The position numbers were made by a program, and so were the translations under genes. Shown piece by piece: positions 16,031 to 23,756 of a stretch of DNA of 36,523 bases. Each line of letters begins with the position of its first letter. Within the stretch, counting starts at the first letter, position 1. The DNA is from Gemmatimonadota bacterium (GTDB lineage Bacteria > Gemmatimonadota > Gemmatimonadetes > Longimicrobiales > Gaopeijiaceae): the NCBI GenBank assembly GCA_030430625.1, contig JAUIKL010000014.1:1-36523 (forward strand), in the 5' to 3' direction. The notes beneath the pieces are model-generated. The model was not told where the DNA came from, searched no databases, and was given only the letters and a program-made list of their open reading frames with translations.

Positions 16031-16512
16031 GCCGGGACGTTTCCGTCCCCTCCCCCCCGGGTCGCTCGGCTCTCTTCGCACTCGCAACGATCGGCCTCGT
16101 GCTGGTCGCGGCGTGCGAACCCACGGATCCCGCACTGATCCCGGACGCCGTCCTCCAGGCGGAGCTGGGCCTCACCGAGCGGGACCGCGTCTACACCGTC
16201 ACGGTGCGGACCGGTGTCGGCGAACGCGCTACGCCGGACTCGGTCGTCGTCGAACAGGGCGACTTCGTCCAGTTCGTTTCGGACGATCACTTCGTGCACG
16301 AGGTGCGTTTTCAGCTGGACGCGCTGTCGCCCGCACAGCGGGCCTTCCTGACCGGGACCGGGCAAGACGCGTCCTCGCCCCTGCTCCGTCGAGGAGCCCG
16401 TTTCGTCCTCACCCTGCTCGACGCTCCTCCGGGCTCGTATCCGTACGCACTCGAGGGGAACCGGGCGCCCGGCTCCGGGGTGCTCGTGGTGCGCGACCCG
16501 GCGGACTCGTGA
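16027..16512 (+). CDS. Lipoprotein with cupredoxin-like domain lacking the copper loop
   Basis: This 161-residue protein begins at TTG 16027, overlapping the previous stop (TTGA). Residues 14-29 are a hydrophobic signal and LVLVAAC gives the lipobox with the lipidated Cys at C30. The rest is a beta-sandwich of the plastocyanin/cupredoxin type: DSVVVEQGDFVQFVSDDHFVHEVRF (written here as a region, around 71-95), then GSYPYALEGN and the edge strand GVLVV. In copper-binding members the loop after the penultimate strand has Cys-His-Met. Here that loop (about 135-152) has none of them, and only H91 remains, so type 1 copper binding is unlikely. A structural or partner-binding envelope lipoprotein is the simplest reading. 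Confidence 0.7.
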   Translation: MSRDVSVPSPPGRSALFALATIGLVLVAACEPTDPALIPDAVLQAELGLTERDRVYTVTVRTGVGERATPDSVVVEQGDFVQFVSDDHFVHEVRFQLDALSPAQRAFLTGTGQDASSPLLRRGARFVLTLLDAPPGSYPYALEGNRAPGSGVLVVRDPADS

Positions 16513-16545
16513 CGGCGGCCCTCTCTCCTTCCACGAACTGACTCC

Positions 16546-17604
16546 GTGCCCCGAATCGCACTCATCCCCGGTGATGGAATCGGCATCGAGGTCGTCCGAG
16601 AGGCGCGCCGCGTCCTCGAATGCCTCGCCGCTCGGGAATCGCTCGACATCGAACTGACGGACTGGGATCTCGGTGCGGAGCGCTTCCTGCGGGACGGCGT
16701 CACGATCACCGACGAGGAGTTCCGTGTGCTCGACGAGGAGCACGACGCCGTGCTGCTCGGCGCTCTCGGGGACCCTCGCGTGCCGACCAACCAGCACGCC
16801 AAGGACATCCTCCTGGGGATGCGTTTCCGCCTCGACCTGTACGTGAACTACCGGCCGAGCACGCTCCTCTTCCCCGAACTCTCACCCCTGCGGGACGCGA
16901 AGCCCTTCCGGATCGACATCTTCCGGGAGAACACCGAGGGCGAGTACACGGGCATCGGTGGCAGCTTCAAGACCGGGACGCCCGACGAGATCGCACTTGA
17001 GGAGAACGTCGCGACCCGGAAGGGTGTAGAACGCATCGTCCGCGCGGCGTTCGACTTCGCCCACAAGCAGGGGCGCTCCAGGGTCACCCTCGTCGACAAG
17101 TCCAACGCCATGCGACACGTGGGTGGGCTCTGGCGGAGGGTCTTCGCGGAGGTGGCCGAGGAGTACTCGGGAATCGAGACCGACGCGATGTACGTCGACG
17201 CCATGGCGATGGATCTCGTGCGCCGACCGGAGCGCTACGAGGTCGTCGTGGCCGGAAACCTCTTCGGCGACATCGTCAGCGATCTGGCTGCGGAGGTGAC
17301 AGGTGGGCTGGGCATGGCCCCGTCCGCCAACGTGCACCCCGGGAAGAACGCGCTCTTCGAGCCGGTCCACGGCTCGGCCCCGGACATTGCCGGGCAGGGT
17401 GTGGCCAATCCGCTGGGCGCCATCCGGTGCGTCGGACTCCTCTTCGAGCACTTCGGTCACCCGACGGCGGCACGACACATCGAGGACGGGGTGCGGGCGT
17501 CGTTCGCATCCCGGGACACGACGCAGGATCTGGGCGGCACGCTCACCACGGAGGAGGTCGGACGTTGGTTCGTCGATTACCTGGAGAAGGCGTACTCGGC
17601 ATGA
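16546..17604 (+). CDS. Isocitrate/isopropylmalate dehydrogenase family enzyme (LeuB-like)
   Basis: This 352-residue enzyme is of the beta-decarboxylating dehydrogenase family. It has the N-terminal IALIPGDGIGIEVVREA, the substrate-side arginine segment MRFRLDLYVNYRP, FRENTEGEY (around 127-135), the catalytic Lys in VTLVDKSNAMRH, the metal Asp in DAMAMDLVRRPERYEVVV and NLFGDIVSDLAAEVTGGLG, and the cofactor loop HGSAPDIAGQGVANP. The ENTEGEY form and the YRP arginines occur in isopropylmalate, tartrate/malate and homoisocitrate dehydrogenases, so the exact 3-substituted malate is open; LeuB is the most common. No leuC or leuD is present to decide. GTG start at 16546, 33 bp after the lipoprotein gene. 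Confidence 0.88.
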   Translation: MPRIALIPGDGIGIEVVREARRVLECLAARESLDIELTDWDLGAERFLRDGVTITDEEFRVLDEEHDAVLLGALGDPRVPTNQHAKDILLGMRFRLDLYVNYRPSTLLFPELSPLRDAKPFRIDIFRENTEGEYTGIGGSFKTGTPDEIALEENVATRKGVERIVRAAFDFAHKQGRSRVTLVDKSNAMRHVGGLWRRVFAEVAEEYSGIETDAMYVDAMAMDLVRRPERYEVVVAGNLFGDIVSDLAAEVTGGLGMAPSANVHPGKNALFEPVHGSAPDIAGQGVANPLGAIRCVGLLFEHFGHPTAARHIEDGVRASFASRDTTQDLGGTLTTEEVGRWFVDYLEKAYSA

Positions 17605-17629
17605 CGCCCATTCACGCGCGGAGCCGACG

Positions 17630-18889
17630 ATGAGTGAGCGCCGAACGATCGGACAGATCCTCACACACGCCGGACGGATCGACGAAGAGGGAGTCGCCCG
17701 GGCGCTGGAGTACCAGCGCGAACACGGCGGCTTCTTCGGGCAAGCCCTGGTCGGGTGCGGACTGATCACAGCCGAAGAGTTGGAGTGGGGCCTGGCATCC
17801 CAGTTCGACCTCCCGTTCGTCTTTCCGGACCCCGATGCGGTCGACCTCGATACGTGCGCCCTGGTCGAGCCGGAGTGGGCACTTCGTCACATGACTCTGC
17901 CCATCCTGGTGACCGGGTCGACGATGCAGGTTCTCGTCGACTCCCCCTTGAAGAGCGATCCGATCGAGGAGTTGGCGGAGCGGACGGGTCTCACGATCGA
18001 GCGTTCGCTGGCGATGCCCCAGTCGATCCGCTCCCTCATCCGGGAAGTCTTCGCCCGGATCGCGGCGCGCGACGAGCCCTCACGAGACCCCGTCTCCGTC
18101 ACGACCTTCATCGAGGAGGTGGCCGAGGCCGACTCGTCCCGATTCGGGATCTCGGTCCGCGGGTCCCTGGCGATGGCGTGGTGGCAGGGGGGTGGGTCGG
18201 TATCGCGGGCCCCGCTGACCGGGGGTTGGCACGCCGACCTCACCGATGCCTCGTCGCCGCCGCCGGACGAGGGGGCCGCAGGACGGAGTCGAGCCACCTG
18301 GTTGGCCGATCTCAGGGCGTCGGGTGTCACGATTCCCGTGAAGGTCGAGTTCATCGCCGACGAGTCGGGACGCGAGTACCTCTTCCGGCGTAGCGGGGCG
18401 GTCAAAACGCTGCACCGCCGCTTCACCGCGCCGCCGGAAGCCGTGCTCGACGAGGTCAGGATGTTGTGCCGGTCCGGGAAGGCGCGCTTCGTGGTCACGA
18501 CCGGGCCGGAGGACGTGGGCCACCAGATCCTGCCTCATCTACCGGACATCCTGCTCGACCCGCTCTGGCGGAGTCTCTACATCCACGCGGCGGACCAGCC
18601 GGCGGCGGACGAGGCCTTCAGTGTGGCCATGGACGACGATCCCGGGTCGTGGGGGGCGGAGATCGAGACGCTCCGCACCTTCCACTTCGACGCGGTGACC
18701 GTCGACCTCTCGGGCGGCAATTGGGAGTGGGCCGAGAGCTCACTCGACGTCGGATCGGTGGCCTTCCTCCTCTGGCCGGCGGATGAACTCCCGGCCGCGC
18801 GCAAGGCGGGCTTCCAGTGGCACCTGCACATCGACAGAGACGATCACGACGCGCTCGAGTGGACGCTCGAGCCGCTCGGAAACGGATAG
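17630..18889 (+). CDS. GspE/PilB-like protein with degenerate, probably inactive ATPase domain
   Basis: This is a 419-residue protein. Residues 1-145 are a GspE N-terminal (MshEN-type) domain: IGQILTHAGRIDEEGVARAL, GQALVGCGLITAEELEWGL, then VLVDSPLKSDPIEELAERTG. The second half follows the layout of secretion ATPases but the catalytic motifs are ruined. The P-loop position reads TGPEDVGHQ (291-299), where PilT has TGPTGSGKS, so the Lys is His and Ser is Gln. The Walker B position reads DAVTVDLSGGNW (354-365) with no VGEMRD. The Asp box and His box are not recognisable. It ends 10 bp before pilT, so a regulatory or structural partner of PilT is likely. At 419 residues it is much shorter than PilB (about 560). 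Binding of cyclic di-GMP by the MshEN-like domain is possible, not shown. Confidence 0.75.
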   Translation: MSERRTIGQILTHAGRIDEEGVARALEYQREHGGFFGQALVGCGLITAEELEWGLASQFDLPFVFPDPDAVDLDTCALVEPEWALRHMTLPILVTGSTMQVLVDSPLKSDPIEELAERTGLTIERSLAMPQSIRSLIREVFARIAARDEPSRDPVSVTTFIEEVAEADSSRFGISVRGSLAMAWWQGGGSVSRAPLTGGWHADLTDASSPPPDEGAAGRSRATWLADLRASGVTIPVKVEFIADESGREYLFRRSGAVKTLHRRFTAPPEAVLDEVRMLCRSGKARFVVTTGPEDVGHQILPHLPDILLDPLWRSLYIHAADQPAADEAFSVAMDDDPGSWGAEIETLRTFHFDAVTVDLSGGNWEWAESSLDVGSVAFLLWPADELPAARKAGFQWHLHIDRDDHDALEWTLEPLGNG

Positions 18890-18899
18890 AGGGGGCGGA

Positions 18900-19979
18900 A
18901 TGGCTCAGATCGATCAGTTCCTGAAGGTGCTCGTGGAGCAGGGCGGCTCCGACCTCCACCTCACGGTGGGATCGCCGCCCGTCATGCGCGTCCACGGACA
19001 CCTGCAGCGCATCAAGTTCCGTGAGCTCTCGAACGCCGACATGGAGGCGCTCGTCTACGAGATCATGGAGGAGGAGTGGCGGATCTCCTTCATCGATCGC
19101 CAGGACTACGACTTCGCGTACGAGATCGAGGGGCTGGCGCGCTTCCGCGTGAACGTCTTCTGGCAGCGGAAGGGGTTGGGGTGTGTCATGCGGACGATCC
19201 CTTCGACGATCCTGACCGCGGATCAACTCGGTCTTCCGGATGCGGTTCGTCGGCTGACGATGTTGACCAAGGGCCTCGTGCTCGTGACCGGACCGACCGG
19301 TTCGGGGAAGAGCACGACGCTCGCGGCTATGGTCGACCTCATCAACGAGTCCCGGGCCGATCACATCCTCACGATCGAGGACCCGATCGAGTTCGTGCAT
19401 CCGAACAAGAAGGCGCTGATCAACCAGCGGGAGATCCGCACGAATACGAAGAGCTTCTCGAACGCACTTCGGGCGGCGCTGCGCGAAGACCCCGACGTGA
19501 TCCTGGTCGGTGAGATGCGGGACCGGGAGACGATCGAGCTGGGGATCACCGCGGCCGAGACCGGACACCTCGTCTTCGGGACCCTGCACACGAACTCCGC
19601 ACCGAAGACGGTCGACCGGATCATCGACGTCTTCCCGGCCGACGAGCAGGAGCAGATCCGGTCGATGTTGGGCGAGTCCCTCAAGGGCGTCATTGCCCAG
19701 GTGCTCCTGCGGCACAAAGACGGCAAGAGTCGGATGGCCGCCATGGAGATCATGGTGGGCACCGCGGCCATCGGAAACCTGATCCGTGAGAACAAGATCC
19801 ATCAGATCCCGTCGATCATTCAGACGGGTCGAAAGGACGGGATGCAGCTGCTCGACCAGCACATCCTCGAGTTCCTGATGGCGGGCAAGATCTCGCCCGA
19901 GGAGGCCTACATGAAGTGCAACAACAAGCAGGCCTTCCTGCAGCACCTGCCGAAACCACCCGAGAACGAGTTCTCCTGA
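18900..19979 (+). CDS. pilT: PilT-family twitching motility ATPase
   Basis: This 359-residue protein is the normal size for the type IV pilus retraction ATPase. It has an N-terminal PAS-like domain with GGSDLHLTVGSPPVMRVHG, Walker A GPTGSGKST (131-139), the Asp box ILTIEDPIEFVH, Walker B DPDVILVGEMRDRET and the His box GHLVFGTLHTNSAPKT. The C-terminal NLIRENK segment corresponds to the AIRNLIRE motif needed for retraction. It works as a hexamer at the inner-membrane base of the pilus. The ATG at 18900 has a GA-rich ribosome binding site (GGGGGCGGA) immediately upstream. No pilB, pilC or pilin genes are in the window; only the degenerate PilB-like gene precedes it. Confidence 0.93.
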   Translation: MAQIDQFLKVLVEQGGSDLHLTVGSPPVMRVHGHLQRIKFRELSNADMEALVYEIMEEEWRISFIDRQDYDFAYEIEGLARFRVNVFWQRKGLGCVMRTIPSTILTADQLGLPDAVRRLTMLTKGLVLVTGPTGSGKSTTLAAMVDLINESRADHILTIEDPIEFVHPNKKALINQREIRTNTKSFSNALRAALREDPDVILVGEMRDRETIELGITAAETGHLVFGTLHTNSAPKTVDRIIDVFPADEQEQIRSMLGESLKGVIAQVLLRHKDGKSRMAAMEIMVGTAAIGNLIRENKIHQIPSIIQTGRKDGMQLLDQHILEFLMAGKISPEEAYMKCNNKQAFLQHLPKPPENEFS

Positions 19980-19981
19980 TC

Positions 19982-20551
19982 ATGCTTCCCGAGCGCCCGC
20001 AGGACATCGATCTCCTGATCGAGGAGATCGATCGGCAGATCGACCAGGTGCAGGGACTGATTTCGACGTACGACACGGAGGCGCTCAAGTGGCGCCCGAA
20101 CGAGAGTCGCTGGTCGATCACCGGGCAGATCGCGCACCTCATTCTGGTGAATGGCCCGTATCAGAAGGCAATGGTCGAGGTCGTCGCGGCGCAGCCGAAA
20201 GGGTCGAGTGCGGGGCCGTGGAAGCACCCCTGGTTCTCGCGGACCTTCGCCAAGTGGATGGAGCCGCCCGTGACCCGGCGGTACCGCACGATGAAGGCGA
20301 TGATCCCCGACATCGGGGCGGAGCCGGAGACCGAGGCCGAGGCCTTCTACACGCTCCAACGCGAGTTGCGGGACATCATCGACTCGGCCCGTGGGCTCGA
20401 CCTCGGACGGATCCGGCTGACTTCCCCCTTCGCGCGCCTGATGCGCTTCTCCCTGGGCGGGGCCTTCGGACTCGTCCTCGGTCACAACCGGCGGCACATC
20501 TGGCTGGCGGAAGAGGTCGTGGGTAGCCCTGGGTTTCCGGGGCGCGGCTAG
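19982..20551 (+). CDS. DinB-like four-helix bundle protein
   Basis: This 189-residue protein is of the DinB/YfiT superfamily: a four-helix bundle usually holding a metal with three His. Candidate ligands are His in GQIAHLILVN (around residue 52) and the pair in LGHNRRHIWLAEEV near the C-terminus. The N-terminal helix IDLLIEEIDRQIDQVQGLI and the segment LKWRPNESRWSITG match the family, including the W-R/S-P-x(3)-W-S pattern. Members include thiol-dependent S-transferases and many uncharacterised proteins. The ATG begins two bases after the pilT stop, so it sits in the pilT transcript, but no functional link to pili is known. Confidence 0.82.
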   Translation: MLPERPQDIDLLIEEIDRQIDQVQGLISTYDTEALKWRPNESRWSITGQIAHLILVNGPYQKAMVEVVAAQPKGSSAGPWKHPWFSRTFAKWMEPPVTRRYRTMKAMIPDIGAEPETEAEAFYTLQRELRDIIDSARGLDLGRIRLTSPFARLMRFSLGGAFGLVLGHNRRHIWLAEEVVGSPGFPGRG

Positions 20552-20634
20552 CGAGCTTTCGGGATGAACAGCGGCCGGGTCCGGGGGTAACCGAGGCTCC
20601 GCCGCACCCAGAAAACCACTTTGGCCGAGGTACC

Positions 20635-21843
20635 ATGTCCACGCAGGGTCACGCGCGCGACGTCGTCATTCTCTCCGGGAAACGCACCGGCTTCGGAACC
20701 TTCGGCGGCTCGCTGAAGGATTTCTCCGCCTCCGACCTCGGAGTCTTCTCCAGCACGGCCGCCATCGAGGCCGCCGGCATCACGGCCGACCAGGTGGACC
20801 ACACCTTCTTCGGCAACGCCCTCCAGACGTCGTCCGACGCCATTTACCTGGCGCGGCACGTCGCTCTCCGGTCGGGCATCCCGCAGGAGAAGGGTGCCCT
20901 CACGGTGAACCGCCTCTGCGGCTCCGGCTTCGAGGCCATCGTCCAGGGTGCCAAGGAGATCGTCCTCGGTGAGGCCGACGTCTGCCTGACCGGTGGAACG
21001 GAGTCGATGAGCCAGGCCCCCCACGTCGTCCGCGGCGCTCGCTGGGGCAAGCAGCTCCGGCTCGGACCGGCGGGCGGGCAGTTCGAGGACCTCCTGTGGC
21101 AGGCCCTGCTCGACACCAACTGCGACCTCACGATGGCACAGACGGCCGAGGAACTGGCCGACCGCTACGAGGTGACGCGCGAGGAGGCCGACCGGGTGGC
21201 GTACGACTCCCAGCAGCGGGCCAAGGCGGCCTGGGACGCGGGGCACTTCGACGCCGAGATCGCCGAGGTCGTCATCAAGTCCCGGAAGGGTGAGACGGCG
21301 TACGCGGCCGACGAGCACATCCGTCCCGAGACGACGATGGAGGTCCTCGGTGGGCTCCGCCCGTACTTCCGGAAGGACGGGCTGGTTACGGCCGGCAACG
21401 CGAGCGGCATCGGGGACGGTGCGGCGAGCGCGGTCCTGGCCGGCGCCGACTGGGCGGAGGCGAACGGCGTGAAGCCGATCGGTCGGATCGTCTCCTGGGG
21501 CTTCGTCGGCGTCGAGCCCAAGGTGATGGGGATCGGTCCGGCGCCCGCCGCGCGGCTCGCCCTCGAGAAGGCCGGGTTGTCCCTCGACGACATGGATCTG
21601 GTCGAGGTCAACGAGGCCTTCGCACCTCAGTACAAGGCGGTCGAGAAGGAGTTGGGTCTCGACCCCGAGAAGACGAACGTCAACGGCGGCGCGATCGCGC
21701 TGACCCACCCCCTGGCAGCCTCCGGCTCGCGGATCACGATCCACCTGGTCCACGAGCTTCGTCGACGCGGTCTGAAGTACGGCCTCGGTTCGGCGTGCAT
21801 CGGTGGCGGCCAGGGAGGCGCGGTGATCGTCGAGGCGTTCTAG
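20635..21843 (+). CDS. Acetyl-CoA acetyltransferase (thiolase)
   Basis: This 402-residue enzyme is a full-length thiolase. The nucleophile Cys is C95 in NRLCGSGFE. The catalytic His is H358 in ALTHPLAASGSR, and the second Cys is C388 in SACIGGGQGGA. The NEAF motif (VEVNEAFAPQ) is also present. It condenses or cleaves acetyl-CoA/acetoacetyl-CoA or longer 3-ketoacyl-CoA. A 3-hydroxyacyl-CoA dehydrogenase gene lies 0.9 kb downstream and an enoyl-CoA hydratase 7 kb away, so the organism has the chemistry for short-chain acyl-CoA interconversion. The 83-bp gap before it could hold its own promoter; nothing clear is visible there. Direction (degradation versus acetoacetyl-CoA synthesis) is unknown. 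Confidence 0.94.
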   Translation: MSTQGHARDVVILSGKRTGFGTFGGSLKDFSASDLGVFSSTAAIEAAGITADQVDHTFFGNALQTSSDAIYLARHVALRSGIPQEKGALTVNRLCGSGFEAIVQGAKEIVLGEADVCLTGGTESMSQAPHVVRGARWGKQLRLGPAGGQFEDLLWQALLDTNCDLTMAQTAEELADRYEVTREEADRVAYDSQQRAKAAWDAGHFDAEIAEVVIKSRKGETAYAADEHIRPETTMEVLGGLRPYFRKDGLVTAGNASGIGDGAASAVLAGADWAEANGVKPIGRIVSWGFVGVEPKVMGIGPAPAARLALEKAGLSLDDMDLVEVNEAFAPQYKAVEKELGLDPEKTNVNGGAIALTHPLAASGSRITIHLVHELRRRGLKYGLGSACIGGGQGGAVIVEAF

Positions 21844-21863
21844 AAGGTCGAGGCCACCGGATC

Positions 21864-22769
21864 GTGTCCGAGACGCCGGGGCGGGATCTCACCCGCCGCC
21901 AGTTCGACGCGGTCATTCGCCGCGCCGCCGAGTTGGCGGCGTCGGACCCGACGGGTGGGGAAGGCGCGCTGAGCGAGGGCGAACTCCTCCGCATTGCGGG
22001 TGAGGTCGGCCTTCCGGAGTCGCACGTCCGCCAGGCGCTCGCCGAGGTCCGATCCGGCGAGACCGGGGGCGGGCCGATCGACCGGCTCTTCGGCCCCGCC
22101 TTCGTGCGGGTGTCCCGCGTGGTTCCGGGTGAGGTCGACGACCTGGTGCTCGAGATCGACGACTTCCTCGTGGCCTCGCAGCTCTTGCAGCGCGTGCGGC
22201 GCGGCGTCGACGTCCTTCAGTACAGACCGGCCGTGGACTGGGCGTCCCAGGTGGCACGGGCGGCGAGCTTCTCCTCGAGGAAGTACTACATCAACTCGGC
22301 GAAGTCGGTCGAGGTCCGCCTCGAGGAGGTGGACGAAGGGCGCGTCCTCGTCGAGTTCGTCGTCGATCCCGGGACCCGGGGCGAGGCCCTCGGCGGGGCA
22401 TTCTTCGGCGGGGGCATCTCCGGCGGGACCGCGGGTGCCTTCGGGGGCGTGGCGCTCGCGAGCGTCGCGCCACTTGCAGTGGCCGTCGCTGGCGGCGCGG
22501 TCGTCGGAATCGGACTGTGGGGTGTGGTCGGCTGGGCGACCGGCCGGAGCCACCGCAAGAAGTTGATCGAGGTGGCCGACGAGATCGAGGGTGTCCTGGA
22601 CGTGCTCGAACGGGGCGATCCCCTCGAGCCCCCTCCGCCTTCGTGGCGGCGGTGGGTCAAACGTCACTTCCACGGCGTGGCCCGGGACCTGATCGGGGAC
22701 GCGGACGACTGGGGTGACGACGGAGAGGATGACAGTAGACGACGCCGGCGCCGAGGTCGGCGAGACTAA
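21864..22769 (+). CDS. Uncharacterised membrane protein with N-terminal helical domain
   Basis: This 301-residue protein starts at GTG 21864, 20 bp after the thiolase stop. Residues about 8-66 form a small helical domain: DLTRRQFDAVIRRAAELAAS, then LSEGELLRIAGEVGLPESHV and ALAEVRSG. This type of domain is found at the front of several uncharacterised membrane proteins and resembles a short SHOCT-like or winged helix unit. A soluble alpha/beta part follows (about 75-165). Residues about 180-235 are very Gly/Ala/Val-rich and should make two membrane helices (GISGGTAGAFGGVALASVAP; VAVAGGAVVGIGLWGVVGW). The end is Arg-rich (RRRRRRGRR). The role is unknown. Its position between thiolase and 3-hydroxyacyl-CoA dehydrogenase is close but may be accidental. 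Confidence 0.75.
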   Translation: MSETPGRDLTRRQFDAVIRRAAELAASDPTGGEGALSEGELLRIAGEVGLPESHVRQALAEVRSGETGGGPIDRLFGPAFVRVSRVVPGEVDDLVLEIDDFLVASQLLQRVRRGVDVLQYRPAVDWASQVARAASFSSRKYYINSAKSVEVRLEEVDEGRVLVEFVVDPGTRGEALGGAFFGGGISGGTAGAFGGVALASVAPLAVAVAGGAVVGIGLWGVVGWATGRSHRKKLIEVADEIEGVLDVLERGDPLEPPPPSWRRWVKRHFHGVARDLIGDADDWGDDGEDDSRRRRRRGRRD

Positions 22770-22787
22770 CACTCACGGAGGACGGGT

Positions 22788-23666
22788 TTGAACATCAGTA
22801 CGGTAGGTGTGGTCGGTTGCGGCCTCATGGGGAGCGGGATCGCGGAGATCGCGGCCAAGAGCGGCTTTGCCGTGAAGGTCCGCGAAGTGAACGCCGACGC
22901 GCTCGCGGCCGGGGAGAAGCGGATCCGGAAGTCGATGGACCGAGCCGTGGCCAAGGAGAAGCTGTCGGCCGAGGACCGGGACGCGGCGTGGGCTCGCTTC
23001 ACCTTCACGACCGAGGTGTCCGACCTGGCCGACTGCGACCTCGTGATCGAGGCGATCGTCGAGGAGTTGGAGGCGAAGAACGAATTGTTCGTGGCGCTCG
23101 ACGAGCTGTGTGGCGAGAACACGATCTTCGCGTCGAACACCTCGTCGCTCACGATCACCGACATGGCCGCGGCCACCCAGCGCGCGGACCGTTTCGTCGG
23201 GCTTCACTTCTTCAACCCGGTTCCGGTGATGAAACTCGTCGAGGTCGTGCGGACGATCGCGACGTCGGACGAGACCTTCGACCGCGCGTTCGCGTTCGCG
23301 AAGGCCCTGGGGAAGGTCCCGATCGCGGCCAAGGACAACTCGGGCTTCGTGGTGAACCTGCTCCTCGTTCCGTACATGCTCGACGCGATCCGGCAGCTGG
23401 AGCGCGGTGTGGCCTCGGTGGCCGATATCGACACCGGGATGGCCCTCGGCTGCGGCTACCCGATGGGGCCGTTCCTTCTATGTGACTTTGTCGGCATCGA
23501 TACGCTCTACAAGATCAGCGAGATCATGTTCGACGAATACCGTGAGGAGCGGTACGCACCCCCGCCGCTCCTGAAGCGGATCGTGACGATGGGACGATAT
23601 GGCCGAAAGACAGGCATGGGCTTCTACGATTGGTCGGGCGACGAGCCGGTACCGCTTCCGATCTGA
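22788..23666 (+). CDS. 3-hydroxyacyl-CoA (3-hydroxybutyryl-CoA) dehydrogenase
   Basis: This 292-residue protein is a stand-alone NAD-dependent 3-hydroxyacyl-CoA dehydrogenase of normal length. The Rossmann motif is VGVVGCGLMGSGIAE at the N-terminus. FASNTSSLTI holds the catalytic Ser, and GLHFFNPVPVMKLVEVV holds the catalytic His (H140). The C-terminal dimerisation domain contains DNSGFVVNLLLVPYMLDAI and CGYPMGPFLLCDFVGIDT. It interconverts 3-hydroxyacyl-CoA and 3-ketoacyl-CoA, the step between the crotonase and the thiolase also encoded here. The start is TTG 22788 with GGAGG at 22777-22781. A strong hairpin lies 22 bp after the stop. Confidence 0.94.
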   Translation: MNISTVGVVGCGLMGSGIAEIAAKSGFAVKVREVNADALAAGEKRIRKSMDRAVAKEKLSAEDRDAAWARFTFTTEVSDLADCDLVIEAIVEELEAKNELFVALDELCGENTIFASNTSSLTITDMAAATQRADRFVGLHFFNPVPVMKLVEVVRTIATSDETFDRAFAFAKALGKVPIAAKDNSGFVVNLLLVPYMLDAIRQLERGVASVADIDTGMALGCGYPMGPFLLCDFVGIDTLYKISEIMFDEYREERYAPPPLLKRIVTMGRYGRKTGMGFYDWSGDEPVPLPI

Positions 23667-23687
23667 TTCGGCGGAGGTGTGTGTGGT

Positions 23688-23721
23688 GGGCCCCGATTGG
23701 CGCGGTGCGCCGTCGGGGCCC
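23688..23721 (+). terminator. GC-rich stem-loop after the dehydrogenase gene
   Basis: A perfect 9-bp stem, GGGCCCCGA (23688-23696) with TCGGGGCCC (23713-23721), encloses a 16-base loop that can itself pair CGC/GCG. The following bases ATACTCATTT are only slightly T-rich. It could be a terminator for the thiolase-dehydrogenase unit or a leader element for the AraC-type gene at 23757. Confidence 0.4.
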
Positions 23722-23756
23722 ATACTCATTTCACCCCCCATGGAGCCCTTTTCGAG

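Noticed and set aside
17630-18889. Treating the PilB-like gene as a working PilB extension ATPase
   Set aside because: The P-loop Lys and the Walker B acidic motif are missing and the protein is about 140 residues too short.
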